NCBI RefSeq assembly: GCF_038443385.1
Contig: NZ_CP151726.1
Coordinates: 4,030,001-4,094,000, forward strand
Length of the DNA stretch: 64,000 bases
DNA from: Stieleria varia
GTDB taxonomy: Bacteria; Planctomycetota; Planctomycetia; Pirellulales; Pirellulaceae
Direction: 5' to 3'
Part shown: in pieces, positions 52,819 through 61,755 of the stretch
Numbering within the stretch: position 1 is the first letter of the stretch
How the letters are laid out: each line of letters opens with the position of its first letter
Program-made: the position numbers and the translations under genes
Notes under the pieces: generated by a model
The model's database searches: none
Told to the model about the DNA's origin: nothing
The model's input: only the letters and a program-made list of their open reading frames with translations

Positions 52819-52874
52819 TAGTGGATCTTGTTAAAGGTTCCCGGCTGCTAGGATGTTTAACAACATCCACTACA
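52819..52874. repeat. REP pair between the mimic RNAs and Ro60
   Basis: GTAGTGGATCTTGTTAAAG and GATGTTTAACAACATCCACTAC, the right unit with the ATG/CAT variant core. It is immediately upstream of the Ro60 ribosome site. Confidence 0.85.
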
Positions 52875-52890
52875 TGTTTAGGAGGCTGTA

Positions 52891-54585
52891 ATGGCAAATA
52901 AGTCTTTGTTCTCAAGCATCACGAGCGTTCTACCACGAGCAACCACCGTCAACGAAGCCGGAGGTCCAGCGTACAAGTTCCCGGCGAAGCATGCGCTCGC
53001 GCAGCTTGCGGCTACCGGCACGTTCGGAAACGTGTACTACGCAACGGCCTCGGATCAGCTTGACCAACTGCGAAAGCTGATCGACGAAGTCGACGACAAC
53101 GAGTACCTGGCGAAGCTGGCGGTTTACTCACGTGAGCGTGCTTACATGAAGGACATGCCGGCAGCATTGTTGGTCACCCTGTCGACTCGCGACACGGCGC
53201 TAATGCACAAGGTCTTTGACCGAGTCGCCGACAACGGCCGCGTTCTGCGCACGGTGTTCCAGATGGTTCGCTCGGGCCAGTTTGGTCGCAAGGGCCTGTC
53301 GTCTTCGCTTCAGCGTGCGTTCCAGCGTTGGCTGAACGAGGCTTCGGTGGGCAAGCTGCTGTCGGCTTCGATCGGTAACGATCCAAGCCTGCGTGACGTG
53401 TTGCGAATGGCTCGACCGACGCCGAAGGACAACGTGCGACGCGCGCTGTTCGGTTGGTTGACTGACAAGGAAGTCGACAAGTGGGCTCCGGCGACGGAAG
53501 CAGACTTGCCGACCGAGGTTCAGTCGCTCTGCGCGTTCCGTGCTGCGGAGACCGAAGAGGCTCAAGCGTTGATCGCTGGCGAGTTGGTCGTTCGTTGGGA
53601 CTTGCTGGCCGACGCGGCCAAGGGTCCGGTCGTGTGGAAGGCAATCGCCCGCCAGATGGGACCGCAGGCACTGCGCATGAACCTGAACACGCTGTTGCGT
53701 CACGACGTTTTCCAGAATGGCAACAAGCCTGACAACGAGATGATCGACTACGTTGCCGGCCGCATCGCGGATCCGGAGGCGATCCGACGTTCACGTCAGT
53801 TCCCGTACCAGTTCTTGGCGGCGTACCTGAACGCTGCGGATGAAGTTCCACACAAGATCAAGTCGGCGTTGCATGACGCGGCGGAGATCGCATGTGGAAA
53901 CATCCCGCAGCTACCGGCGCCGGTCATCATCGGTCTGGACACGTCTGGATCGATGGGATGCTCGGTAACTGGTTTGCACGGCCGAGGCCGCGCGTCGAAG
54001 ATGCGTTGTGTCGACGTCGCCGCGTTGTTCGCCGCAGCGATCCTGCGTCGCAACCCGAACAGCGTCGTCATTCCGTTCGATACGCAAGCCTACGACCTGT
54101 ATGGAAAGGGCGCGAAGATCGATTCAAGCGATTCGATCCTGAGCCTGTCGGCACGACTGTCGAAGTACGGTGGCGGTGGAACGGATGTGTCGTTGCCGTT
54201 GCGTGTTGCAAATGGCGAATGCGAGGCCAACAAGCGTTACGCAAAGCGTACGTTTGCTGGAATCGTCCTGGTCAGCGACAACGAAAGTTGGATCAACTCG
54301 GGACGTGTCTACGGATACGGCCGAGGCGGTTCAACTGGCGTCATGACCGAATGGGAGAAGTTCAAGAAGATTCAGCGCGGACACGGCATCGCCGATCCCA
54401 AGTTGGTCTGCATCGACATCGCCCCGTACGGTAACACGCAAGCACCAGAGCCTGATGGTAAGGGTGGGCGCCAGGACATCCTGAACATCGGAGGCTTCAG
54501 TGACGCGGTCTTCAACGTCGTTAGCAACTTCCTTGAGTCCGACACCGACCGCTTCGTCCGCGAGGTCGAAGCCGTTGAGCTGTAG
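52891..54585 (+). CDS. rsr: Ro60/TROVE-domain RNA-binding protein (Rsr)
   Basis: 564 residues with a strong AGGAGG site eight bases before ATG 52891. The TROVE helical-repeat ring spans residues ~20-335 ([52 protein letters not shown]), followed by a von Willebrand A domain whose MIDAS motif D-T-S-G-S-M is intact at about residue 350. Bacterial Ro60 binds Y RNAs on its outer surface and misfolded or 3'-single-stranded RNAs in its hole, and teams with exoribonucleases such as PNPase. It lies directly behind seven Y-RNA-like elements and 220 bases ahead of kptA, with two terminators in between. Confidence 0.95.
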   Translation: MANKSLFSSITSVLPRATTVNEAGGPAYKFPAKHALAQLAATGTFGNVYYATASDQLDQLRKLIDEVDDNEYLAKLAVYSRERAYMKDMPAALLVTLSTRDTALMHKVFDRVADNGRVLRTVFQMVRSGQFGRKGLSSSLQRAFQRWLNEASVGKLLSASIGNDPSLRDVLRMARPTPKDNVRRALFGWLTDKEVDKWAPATEADLPTEVQSLCAFRAAETEEAQALIAGELVVRWDLLADAAKGPVVWKAIARQMGPQALRMNLNTLLRHDVFQNGNKPDNEMIDYVAGRIADPEAIRRSRQFPYQFLAAYLNAADEVPHKIKSALHDAAEIACGNIPQLPAPVIIGLDTSGSMGCSVTGLHGRGRASKMRCVDVAALFAAAILRRNPNSVVIPFDTQAYDLYGKGAKIDSSDSILSLSARLSKYGGGGTDVSLPLRVANGECEANKRYAKRTFAGIVLVSDNESWINSGRVYGYGRGGSTGVMTEWEKFKKIQRGHGIADPKLVCIDIAPYGNTQAPEPDGKGGRQDILNIGGFSDAVFNVVSNFLESDTDRFVREVEAVEL

Positions 54586-54604
54586 GACGAAAGGTTAAAT
54601 ACTG

Positions 54605-54643
54605 AAACGCCCGTAACAGAAATCTCTGTCGCGGGCGTTTTTT
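54605..54643 (+). terminator. Intrinsic terminator of rsr, copy 1
   Basis: AACGCCCG/CGGGCGTT stem with inner GACAGAGA-type pairing and TTTTTT after it, 20 bases beyond the stop codon. Confidence 0.85.
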
Positions 54644-54775
54644 CGTAGTGGATCTTGTTAAAGATCTCTGGATACTGAAACGCCCGTGACGGAAATCTCT
54701 GTCGCGGGCGTTTTTTTGTAGTGGATCTTGTTAAAGATCCCTGGATACCAGGATGTTTAACAACATCCACTACGT
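54644..54775. repeat. REP units alternating with a duplicated terminator
   Basis: REP at 54645-54666, then a second copy of the rsr terminator, then a REP pair 54719-54774 (GTAGTGGATCTTGTTAAAGATCC ... GGATGTTTAACAACATCCACTAC). About 74 bases (terminator plus REP) are directly duplicated. Confidence 0.85.
54678..54717 (+). terminator. Intrinsic terminator of rsr, copy 2
   Basis: Same stem AACGCCCG...CGGGCGTT with TTTTTTT, differing from copy 1 at two positions that stay compatible with pairing. Arose by the local duplication together with the REP unit. Confidence 0.85.
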
Positions 54776-54806
54776 CGGCATGCGTGAACTTTCTAGAATA
54801 TTGAGC

Positions 54807-55361
54807 ATGGCTAGCAACAACAAACTCGTCTCCACCAGCAAGTTCCTCAGCTTGGTCCTTCGGCATCGGCCTGAAGTGATTGGCGCAAAGCTGGACGCTG
54901 AAGGTTGGCTCTGCATCGACGAGTTGATTAGCCAGGCAAACGCTCATGGACAAACACTCACGCTGGAGTTGCTCCACGAACTGATCGCCACGAACGACAA
55001 GAAGCGTTTCGCCTTGAGTGAGGATGGCTTGCGAATCCGTGCCAGCCAGGGGCACTCGGTCTCCGGTGTCGAACTCAACCTCGAACAGAAGACGCCTCCC
55101 GAGATTCTCTATCACGGAACGGTCGCTGCCTTCCTCGACAGCATTCGAGCCACCGGCCTGCAAAAGCGATCACGCCACCATGTCCATCTTTCACCCGATG
55201 AAGAAACCGCGACAAAAGTCGGCTCGCGAAGAGGCATGCCCATCATCCTGCGAGTCGCAGCCGAAACCATGCATCGTGACGGCCACCAATTCTGTCTTTC
55301 CGCCAACGGAGTCTGGCTCGTCGACGCCGTGCCACCGTCCTACCTGACTTTTCCGGAATGA
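54807..55361 (+). CDS. kptA: RNA 2'-phosphotransferase (Tpt1/KptA)
   Basis: 184 residues from ATG 54807. N-terminal LSLVLRHRPEVIG is the family's RHxP block, RIRASQGHS the second conserved R..QGHS box, LYHGT the NAD-binding turn, and RHHVHLS the third. All catalytic positions of Tpt1 seem present. The reaction uses NAD+ to remove a 2'-phosphate from an RNA splice junction, giving nicotinamide and ADP-ribose-1''-2''-cyclic phosphate. In fungi it finishes tRNA splicing; the natural bacterial substrate is unsettled. Its neighbours handle exactly the co-substrate (PnuC, NadR) and the product (ADP-ribose hydrolases). Confidence 0.95.
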   Translation: MASNNKLVSTSKFLSLVLRHRPEVIGAKLDAEGWLCIDELISQANAHGQTLTLELLHELIATNDKKRFALSEDGLRIRASQGHSVSGVELNLEQKTPPEILYHGTVAAFLDSIRATGLQKRSRHHVHLSPDEETATKVGSRRGMPIILRVAAETMHRDGHQFCLSANGVWLVDAVPPSYLTFPE

Positions 55362-55478
55362 TTGGCTGATGGCAAACTTTGAGGTTTCCTGGGTGATAAA
55401 GATGAACGTTCTGCTATCTGCTTTGCTCGGAAACGATCGTGTCTACGTCTTTACCTGCATGCTAGTCGGTGGTCCATC

Positions 55479-56063
55479 ATGATGGCCTGGATTGAACTTG
55501 CTGCGACGGCGTTCGGATTCCTTTGTGTCGTCTTCACGATCGCTCGGAGCGTCTGGTGTTGGCCAACAGGCTTGGTTCAGGTCTTCCTTTTCATCTTTGT
55601 TTTCTACGACGCAAAGCTCTACTCTGATTTGCTTCTTCACGTGGTGTACGTGTTCCTGCAGTTCTACGGTTGGTACTACTGGACGCGTCCCAAGGCAAAT
55701 CCTGAATCATTGATCATCCAAACCTTGACGCTCCGCGAGTTCGTCTCTTGGTGCATCATCGCGGGGGTAGGTACGATCGGATTGGGGTGGTCGATGGCAC
55801 AGTGGACCGACGCCTCTTTGCCATATCCCGACGCCTTCACGACAGTGACAAGTCTGGTTGCACAGTTCCTGCTTGCTCGACGCCAACTGCAGAACTGGAT
55901 CTTATGGATCTGCGTCGATATCGTAGCGATCTGGGTATACTTCACGAAAGAATTGAACGCCACGGCGATGCTTTATGTCGCGTTTCTCGTTCTTGCCTGC
56001 ATCGGTTTGGTGGTTTGGAACCGAAGGCTGTCGCAACAGCGAACCGGAAGGATAGCGACGTGA
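55479..56063 (+). CDS. pnuC: Nicotinamide riboside/mononucleotide transporter PnuC
   Basis: 194 residues with six or seven hydrophobic helices. The W-P-T-G segment in helix 2 and YGWYYWTRP are typical of PnuC, which imports nicotinamide riboside by facilitated diffusion trapped by phosphorylation. The stop overlaps the NadR-like start (GTGA), so import and phosphorylation are translationally coupled. Inner membrane. Confidence 0.93.
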   Translation: MMAWIELAATAFGFLCVVFTIARSVWCWPTGLVQVFLFIFVFYDAKLYSDLLLHVVYVFLQFYGWYYWTRPKANPESLIIQTLTLREFVSWCIIAGVGTIGLGWSMAQWTDASLPYPDAFTTVTSLVAQFLLARRQLQNWILWICVDIVAIWVYFTKELNATAMLYVAFLVLACIGLVVWNRRLSQQRTGRIAT

Positions 56064-57061
56064 TCAATACGGGATTAACGCTGGGCAAGTTTGCTCCACT
56101 ACACCGCGGTCATCAATTCGTTATCGAACGTGCGATCGCCGAAAACGACAACGTGGTTGTTATCATCTACAACGCGCCGGAAGTCACCCGCATCGATCTT
56201 GAAACGCGAGCTGGTTGGATTCGTTCGCTATATCCAGATGTTGAAGTACTGCTCGCGCGTGACGGCCCGACCGTTGTTGGTAAAGCGCCTGAAATCACGC
56301 AGCTCCACGACAGCTATTTACAGCGACTTTTGACGGGGCGGCGGATCACTCGTTTTTACAGTAGCGAGTTCTACGGCGAACACGTCAGCCGAGCATTGGG
56401 CGCGATTGATTGCCGGGTCGACGAAGTCCGGAAGCGAGTTCCGATTTCTGGAACTGCAATTCGGTCAGATCCTTTCCGATATAGGGACTACATGAATCCA
56501 CTTGTCTACCGAGATCTTGTCACCAAGGTCGTCTTTCTGGGCGCTCCATCAACCGGCAAGACAACGCTGGCCCGTCACATGGCCGACCAGCTATCGACCG
56601 CCTGGGTGCCTGAGTATGGGCGTGAATTCTGGGAGAAGAATCATATCGATCGCCGTCTTTCGCTAACTCAGCTAGCTGAAATCGCCATGGGTCACTGCGA
56701 AAAGGAAGATCAGCTTGTGCAGGACGCTAATAGATTCTTGTTTGTTGATACGGACGCTACCACGACTTACCAGTTCTCGTTGCATTACCACGGCCGGGTC
56801 CACCCAATCGTGGCTGAGATGGCCGCACAGTGCCATGAGCGGTACCAGGTCTGTTTTCTTTGCGAAACAGACATTCCCTACGAAGACAGTTGGGATCGCA
56901 GCGGCGAAGTTCATCGAGCGTTCTTCCAACAGCAGATTGAAGCGGATCTGGTTGCTCGCGGAATCGAGTTCACGAGGCTGAGTGGCGATTTAAAGACCCG
57001 GACCGAGCTTGTTGTGAAGACGCTCAAAGCGATTGAACATGAGCCCTTCTATGCTGACTGA
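56060..57061 (+). CDS. nadR: NadR-like NMN adenylyltransferase and ribosylnicotinamide kinase
   Basis: 333 residues from GTG 56060. Residues ~1-165 are the nucleotidyltransferase half (TLGKFAPLHRGHQFVIERA with H-x-G-H, and ISGTAIRSDP); residues ~172-333 are a P-loop kinase (VVFLGAPSTGKTTLARHM, then VPEYGREFWEK and DTDATTTYQFS). There is no N-terminal HTH, unlike E. coli NadR, so it is an enzyme only. It should turn nicotinamide riboside imported by PnuC into NMN and NAD. Confidence 0.93.
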   Translation: MINTGLTLGKFAPLHRGHQFVIERAIAENDNVVVIIYNAPEVTRIDLETRAGWIRSLYPDVEVLLARDGPTVVGKAPEITQLHDSYLQRLLTGRRITRFYSSEFYGEHVSRALGAIDCRVDEVRKRVPISGTAIRSDPFRYRDYMNPLVYRDLVTKVVFLGAPSTGKTTLARHMADQLSTAWVPEYGREFWEKNHIDRRLSLTQLAEIAMGHCEKEDQLVQDANRFLFVDTDATTTYQFSLHYHGRVHPIVAEMAAQCHERYQVCFLCETDIPYEDSWDRSGEVHRAFFQQQIEADLVARGIEFTRLSGDLKTRTELVVKTLKAIEHEPFYAD

Positions 57062-58103
57062 ACCAATCGTTGGATGCATTCTGGGGACTGCGGTCGGAGA
57101 CGCGTTAGGGCTGCCCTATGAAGGCGTTTCGCCAAAACGGGCTGCCAAGCTGCTTGGTCCGCCGGATCGGTACCGATTCTTCTTTCGTCGCGGAATGATC
57201 TCCGACGACACCGAACACACTTGCATGGTCGCTCAATCGTTGATTGACGCGGGTGGCGACGTTCCAAAATTCACACGTAGTTTTGCGAGACGACTGCGTT
57301 GGTGGATACTGGCGTTACCGGCGGGGGTTGGCAAAGCGACGGCGAGATCCGGAATCAAATTGTGGCTCGGGGCAAGTCCCGAGAAGGCTGGCGTGTTCTC
57401 AGCCGGGAACGGTCCCGCCATGCGTGCAGCGATCTTCGGCGCTGCGCTGGATGATGTTCCGTCAATACTGAGCTTCGTTCGGGCCTCCTCGCGGCTGACC
57501 CACAGTGACCCGAAAGCCGAGTGCGGTGCAATCGCCGTGGCATTGGCAGCCAAACACTCACGCGACAATGAAACCGTCGATGCGAACCTTTGGCTCGACG
57601 AGGTTGTCGATGCGGTGGGTGAAGCTGAATCGGAATTGATTGATTTGCTCCGCAAAGCTATTCAAAGCGTAAACGTCGGCGAAATAACCAAGACGTTCGC
57701 AAAATCGCTTGGCCTGGATCGGGGCGTGACCGGATACACGTACCACACCGTCCCGGTCGCAATCCACGCATGGCTGTCCAATCCGAAAGACTTTCGCAAG
57801 GCGGTCTTGAGCATTATCGTGTGCGGAGGCGACGCGGACACGACGGCCGCGATCGTCGGTGGCATCGTGGGCGCGGGGGTCGGGCAAGCAGGCATCCCGG
57901 GCGAATGGCTCGACGGCATCTGGGAATGGCCGCGTAGCGTCGCTTGGATGCAGCGCCTCGGTGAAGCTCTGGCCGATTCGCTCGATGGTGATAAATCGGT
58001 GAAGTCGCCCACCGCCAATCCAATCGCCGTACTTCTCCGCAATCTTCTGTTCCTGTTCATCGTTCTCTTCCACGGCTTCCGCCGACTTGCTCCACCTTAC
58101 TGA
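57039..58103 (+). CDS. ADP-ribosylglycohydrolase (DraG/ARH family)
   Basis: About 350-355 residues; ATGs at 57039 and 57051 both overlap the nadR end. Metal-binding motifs are GDALGLPYEG, ISDDTEHTCM and the C-terminal GGDADTTAAIVGGIVGA, as in active DraG/ARH enzymes. A C-terminal hydrophobic helix (LLRNLLFLFIVLFHGF) may attach it to the membrane. ARH enzymes remove ADP-ribose from protein or RNA ends, or hydrolyse related conjugates. Co-translated with nadR and the M28 peptidase. Confidence 0.93.
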   Translation: MSPSMLTEPIVGCILGTAVGDALGLPYEGVSPKRAAKLLGPPDRYRFFFRRGMISDDTEHTCMVAQSLIDAGGDVPKFTRSFARRLRWWILALPAGVGKATARSGIKLWLGASPEKAGVFSAGNGPAMRAAIFGAALDDVPSILSFVRASSRLTHSDPKAECGAIAVALAAKHSRDNETVDANLWLDEVVDAVGEAESELIDLLRKAIQSVNVGEITKTFAKSLGLDRGVTGYTYHTVPVAIHAWLSNPKDFRKAVLSIIVCGGDADTTAAIVGGIVGAGVGQAGIPGEWLDGIWEWPRSVAWMQRLGEALADSLDGDKSVKSPTANPIAVLLRNLLFLFIVLFHGFRRLAPPY

Positions 58104-58993
58104 TGCCAATCGACCCCGACACGATCGAAGAGAACTTGCGACTGCACGTCGATCGGCTTGCGGGATTGATCGGTCCGCGCACCTTGAGCAAGCCAAAAAC
58201 GATTCTGGCCACGATCGGCTATATTGAAGGTCAGTGGTCCGAGATGGGATACAGTCATTCGCGGGAATGCTACGACGCCATGGGCGATGAGGCGACCAAT
58301 CTGATCGTCGAGTGTCCTGGCACGAAACGAGCCGATGAGATCGTTTTGCTTGGCGCCCACTACGACACGGTCTTCAGCACACCCGGAGCCGATGACAATG
58401 CTTCCGCCGTTGCCGTGTTGGTCGAAGTCAGCCGCTTGCTGCGCGAGCACACCGGAAAACGAACCGCCCGATTCGTCGCATTCGCTTGCGAGGAGCCGCC
58501 GTATTTCAACATGGACTCGATGGGCAGCCAGCACCACGCCCGCCTTTCACGACAGCGCGGCGACAACATTGTTGGAATGCTGTGCCTGGAGATGGTCGGT
58601 TACTACAGTTTGACGAAAGGCTCACAGACGGTTCCGCCGGGCATTCCGAAATGGATGCACCGATTCTTTCCGCAGCGTGGCAACTTTCTGGCAGCCGTCG
58701 GCAACATGCCATCCTGGAAGTTGTGCTGGAAATTCCGGCGAGGATTTAAACGCGGCACGCGCCGCTTGCCCCTGTTCTCGATCTGCCTCCCCGAAAAGAT
58801 CCACGAGATCCGTCTCAGTGACAACAGCTCATTCTGGGATCAAGGCTATCCCGCCCTGATGCTCACCGACACCAGCTTCTTGCGCAATCCGAACTACCAC
58901 CAAGCCACCGACACACCAGATACGCTCGACTATCCAAGAATGACCGAAGTCACCCTCGGCGTCGCATCCGCGATGCGCAAACTGCTCGGCTAG
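58103..58993 (+). CDS. M28-family zinc peptidase
   Basis: 296 residues, start overlapping the DraG-like stop. Zinc ligands are visible in LLGAHYDTV, PGADDNASAVAVL and the C-terminal YHQATDTPDTLDY; the E-E pair following FACEEPP is catalytic. No signal peptide, so it is likely cytoplasmic. Known members cut aminopeptide bonds; connection to the NAD/ADP-ribose genes is by position only. Confidence 0.88.
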   Translation: MPIDPDTIEENLRLHVDRLAGLIGPRTLSKPKTILATIGYIEGQWSEMGYSHSRECYDAMGDEATNLIVECPGTKRADEIVLLGAHYDTVFSTPGADDNASAVAVLVEVSRLLREHTGKRTARFVAFACEEPPYFNMDSMGSQHHARLSRQRGDNIVGMLCLEMVGYYSLTKGSQTVPPGIPKWMHRFFPQRGNFLAAVGNMPSWKLCWKFRRGFKRGTRRLPLFSICLPEKIHEIRLSDNSSFWDQGYPALMLTDTSFLRNPNYHQATDTPDTLDYPRMTEVTLGVASAMRKLLG

Positions 58994-58995
58994 GC

Positions 58996-59256
58996 TTATT
59001 CGTGTGCCGAGGGGCATTCCTTTGCCTTCGTCGCGTTTAATTCTATGAACCGATGCCACTGCTCGGGAACGTCGTCTTCATAGAAAATCGCTTCGGTTGG
59101 GCATTCGGGAACGCAGGCACCACAATCGATGCATTCATCGGGGTCGATGTAGACCATTGGCTCGTCTTCGTTCGTGTAAAAACATTCGACCGGGCAAACC
59201 ACCAAGCAAGCTTTGTCTTTGCAACCGATGCAGGGTTGAGTAACCACCATTGTCAT
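58996..59256 (-). CDS. Ferredoxin family 2[4Fe-4S]/[3Fe-4S] protein
   Basis: 86 residues from ATG 59256. Two cysteine clusters: CIGCKDKACLVVCPVECF and CIDCGACVPECPTEAIF, the seven-iron (FdxA-like) pattern. Convergent with the peptidase gene. Electron carrier; partner unknown. Confidence 0.93.
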   Translation of the reverse strand: MTMVVTQPCIGCKDKACLVVCPVECFYTNEDEPMVYIDPDECIDCGACVPECPTEAIFYEDDVPEQWHRFIELNATKAKECPSAHE

Positions 59257-59300
59257 GGAATCGTCCTTTGTCTTTAGGCTATAGTCCGTAGGCCGTAGGC

Positions 59301-59357
59301 CGTAGTGGATCTTGTTAAAGATCCGGTGCGAAAGGGATCTTTGACAAGATCCACTAC
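59301..59357. repeat. REP pair
   Basis: GTAGTGGATCTTGTTAAAGATCC and GGATCTTTGACAAGATCCACTAC with an 11-base spacer. Between the ferredoxin and sigma-kinase genes. Confidence 0.9.
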
Positions 59358-59378
59358 CCAGGAAGTGAGAAACCACGT

Positions 59379-60878
59379 TTGGAACCGGACACCGACGGCA
59401 AAAAAGAACTCAAAGAATCCGAATCGATCACGGATCGGCCGGACGGTTGGCTGCTGCGCCAGTGGAAAAGCGGAAACGAGCAGGCGGCCGAAGTTCTTTT
59501 CGATCGGTACGCATTCCGGCTCGTGGCCCTTGTCGCTAGCCGCCTGAACCGCCGGTATCGATCCCAAATTGATCCCGACGCGGTCATGCAGTCGGCAATG
59601 GGAAGCTTTTTCAACGCCGCCCGTCACAGTCGCATCCAGGTCAGCAATAGTGTTTCGCTTTGGCGATTGCTGGCAACGTTTGCCCGTCGAAAGCTAGCGA
59701 GATCGATCGAGCGTCACTCAGCGTCAAAGCGTGGTGGCAATCAGACTCGAGTCCCTCTCGATCAGGTAGTGAGCCAATCTGAGATCATTCCAGCGGACGA
59801 CTCCGACGCGGACGAGTTATTGGAACAACTCAAAGCAGAACTTCCGGCCGATCATTTCTCCGTCGTCGAAGCCTTGCTCGCCGGCCTGACGCAACAAGAA
59901 ATTGCCAAATCGCTGGGGATAGACGAACGAACCGTTCGAAGACGAATCGCACGGGTCCGCAAGTTGCTTTCACCCGCACTCGATGTAGTGGATCTTGTTA
60001 AAGATCCCCACGATCAATGTCTGCAGGAAGGATCTTTAACAAGATCCACTACGTTGCCGCGGGTCAACTACAACCAATTCGTGCTTGGAAAACTGATCGG
60101 GAGTGGTGGCTTCGGCAAAGTTTATCGTGCGAGCATGCAATCTGATGGTAGCACTGTCGCTGTAAAATTCCTCCGCAAAGCATTCTGGCAAAACGAGGAG
60201 GCTCGCGAGTCGTTCATTCGGGAAATCAACGCGGCGTCCCGCATCGATCACCCCGGTGTCATCCGATATCTCGGATACGGCGAGTCACCACATGGAGGCC
60301 CATACGTTCTGAGCGAATGGATTGATGGCCGCCCAATGCACGCGATCGACCGTCCCAGCGAGCAACGCTTCATACAGTGGCTACGACAAATCTGCGAAAC
60401 CATGAAGGCGGTCCACGATGTCGAACTGATTCACGGCGACCTAACCCCAGCAAACATCCTGATTGACGATAGCGACCGAGTGACGATCACCGACTTCGGT
60501 TTCTCCCAAGCATCCGCCGGCGCGACATCTCCGATTCTCGCCGGAACATGGATACTCGGCGGTACTTTGGGCTTCGCCGCCCCCGAGCAGATCGATCCCG
60601 CCTTCGGCAACATCAGTCCCAAAACCGACATCTACGCCATCGGCGGCCTCATCCACTGGTATTTCACTGGGGCACCACCCAACGCTGGCGACGGCGTTGC
60701 CGAAATCCTGATGGAAACAGTGAAAAGCCAGCGATCCAACGACAACACCAGCTCTCAAACCAATGCGATCCTCCAAACGATCATGCGTCGATCGTTGGCG
60801 TCCTCACCGGTGAACAGAGCAATCTCGTTAAGCGAAACAATTAGTCTCATAGTAGCGCACTTTCCATCGAGATCTTGA
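59379..60878 (+). CDS. ECF sigma factor fused to Ser/Thr kinase, with in-frame REP
   Basis: 499 residues from TTG 59379. Residues ~20-200 are an ECF-type sigma factor (region 2: WLLRQWKSGNEQAAEVLFDRY; region 4: GLTQQEIAKSLGIDERTV). Residues ~229-490 are a Hanks kinase: LIGSGGFGKVY, VAVKFLRK, HGDLTPANIL (HRD changed to HGD), ITDFGFS, APEQ. A REP pair (59986-60052) lies in the linker and is translated as VVDLVKDPHD...GSLTRSTT without breaking frame. The fused protein would link phosphorylation with promoter choice, a planctomycete-typical design. Confidence 0.85.
   Translation: MEPDTDGKKELKESESITDRPDGWLLRQWKSGNEQAAEVLFDRYAFRLVALVASRLNRRYRSQIDPDAVMQSAMGSFFNAARHSRIQVSNSVSLWRLLATFARRKLARSIERHSASKRGGNQTRVPLDQVVSQSEIIPADDSDADELLEQLKAELPADHFSVVEALLAGLTQQEIAKSLGIDERTVRRRIARVRKLLSPALDVVDLVKDPHDQCLQEGSLTRSTTLPRVNYNQFVLGKLIGSGGFGKVYRASMQSDGSTVAVKFLRKAFWQNEEARESFIREINAASRIDHPGVIRYLGYGESPHGGPYVLSEWIDGRPMHAIDRPSEQRFIQWLRQICETMKAVHDVELIHGDLTPANILIDDSDRVTITDFGFSQASAGATSPILAGTWILGGTLGFAAPEQIDPAFGNISPKTDIYAIGGLIHWYFTGAPPNAGDGVAEILMETVKSQRSNDNTSSQTNAILQTIMRRSLASSPVNRAISLSETISLIVAHFPSRS
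59986..60052. repeat. REP pair inside a coding sequence
   Basis: GTAGTGGATCTTGTTAAAGATCC ... GGATCTTTAACAAGATCCACTAC lies in frame within the sigma-kinase linker. Both arms are perfect, so insertion seems recent. Confidence 0.9.
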
Positions 60879-60948
60879 GTGAGTACGAATGAGAAGAGAA
60901 GCTCTTCAATAATTCTTGGGAGCAAGAGCTATTGATCCCCTAACTACA

Positions 60949-61737
60949 TCAGGTAAGTCTTGGACGATCATTTTCAAATGTGAGTCGTTTTGCGTCAGGA
61001 TAACCAGGGCAGTCAGGGTGAATTTCAATTCTGGGTAGAGTAGTGTCTTGGACGACCACGCTTACAATTATGGCCGTCGCTCTCCGCGTCACGTCCAACC
61101 ACCTCTTCACGGCATTTTCAGGGGACCTTGAGTAATCCAAATCGCGTCCCGAAAGCAGGCGATTTACAAAATGATGTCCAAAAGTTAAGCCGTGCGTATG
61201 AAGGGCGGCGTTTGGGTTCCGACATCTACGCAGGTAATTCGCATCAACCGTACGCACTTTAAATCGTGGAAAGTCGTGGGCAGTAACAGCCGTTGGCCAA
61301 TCACAGCTTTCCGCATTTCCACCGTCTTTGCTGTAGAACAAGTAGGAAAGCCTCGGCGTCTTCGTACACAGCCTTTGTAATTGGCGGAAATCAAATGTCG
61401 GGTATCGATGACCATCAATGGATGCCTTTGCCTCATAGAAACCGACACCGGTCATAGGACCGTGCAATGTCTGGCGAGTAACAACAAAGGCGATGTCACC
61501 GTGCTTGCTTTCCGCTTCTCCTGTTATCTTATACGCCTGCAGGTCGAACGAGTGGCGCGCCGCATCCGGTTCGGTTTCCCCACCTGCGGTACCAAGCACC
61601 TCGCGCACTTTCATGACCAATGATAAGCTCAGGAAATCTTCGCTCCAGTCAGCTTCGTGAGTCTCTTGTACAATGGCATCAACCGCAGACTGAATCTCAG
61701 ATCGCAGTTCATCTGGTGACATTGCATGTCGACTCAT
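60949..61737 (-). CDS. Putative restriction-endonuclease-fold protein
   Basis: 262 residues. Near residue 80-105 the motif HGDIAFVV...GVGFYEAKA gives a D-x(n)-E-A-K core like PD-(D/E)XK nucleases. The rest is helix-strand with FDFRQLQRLC. It is paired with the HTH gene upstream (61756-62112), 20 bases apart and same strand, and adjacent to the type I methylase on the other strand. Likely part of a restriction or conflict locus. Confidence 0.6.
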   Translation of the reverse strand: MSRHAMSPDELRSEIQSAVDAIVQETHEADWSEDFLSLSLVMKVREVLGTAGGETEPDAARHSFDLQAYKITGEAESKHGDIAFVVTRQTLHGPMTGVGFYEAKASIDGHRYPTFDFRQLQRLCTKTPRLSYLFYSKDGGNAESCDWPTAVTAHDFPRFKVRTVDANYLRRCRNPNAALHTHGLTFGHHFVNRLLSGRDLDYSRSPENAVKRWLDVTRRATAIIVSVVVQDTTLPRIEIHPDCPGYPDAKRLTFENDRPRLT

Positions 61738-61755
61738 CGCATTCTCGCTGAGGGG

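Noticed and set aside
57033..58103. Start of the DraG-like protein at TTG 57033
   Set aside because: ATG codons at 57039 and 57051 follow within the same frame and are better candidates.
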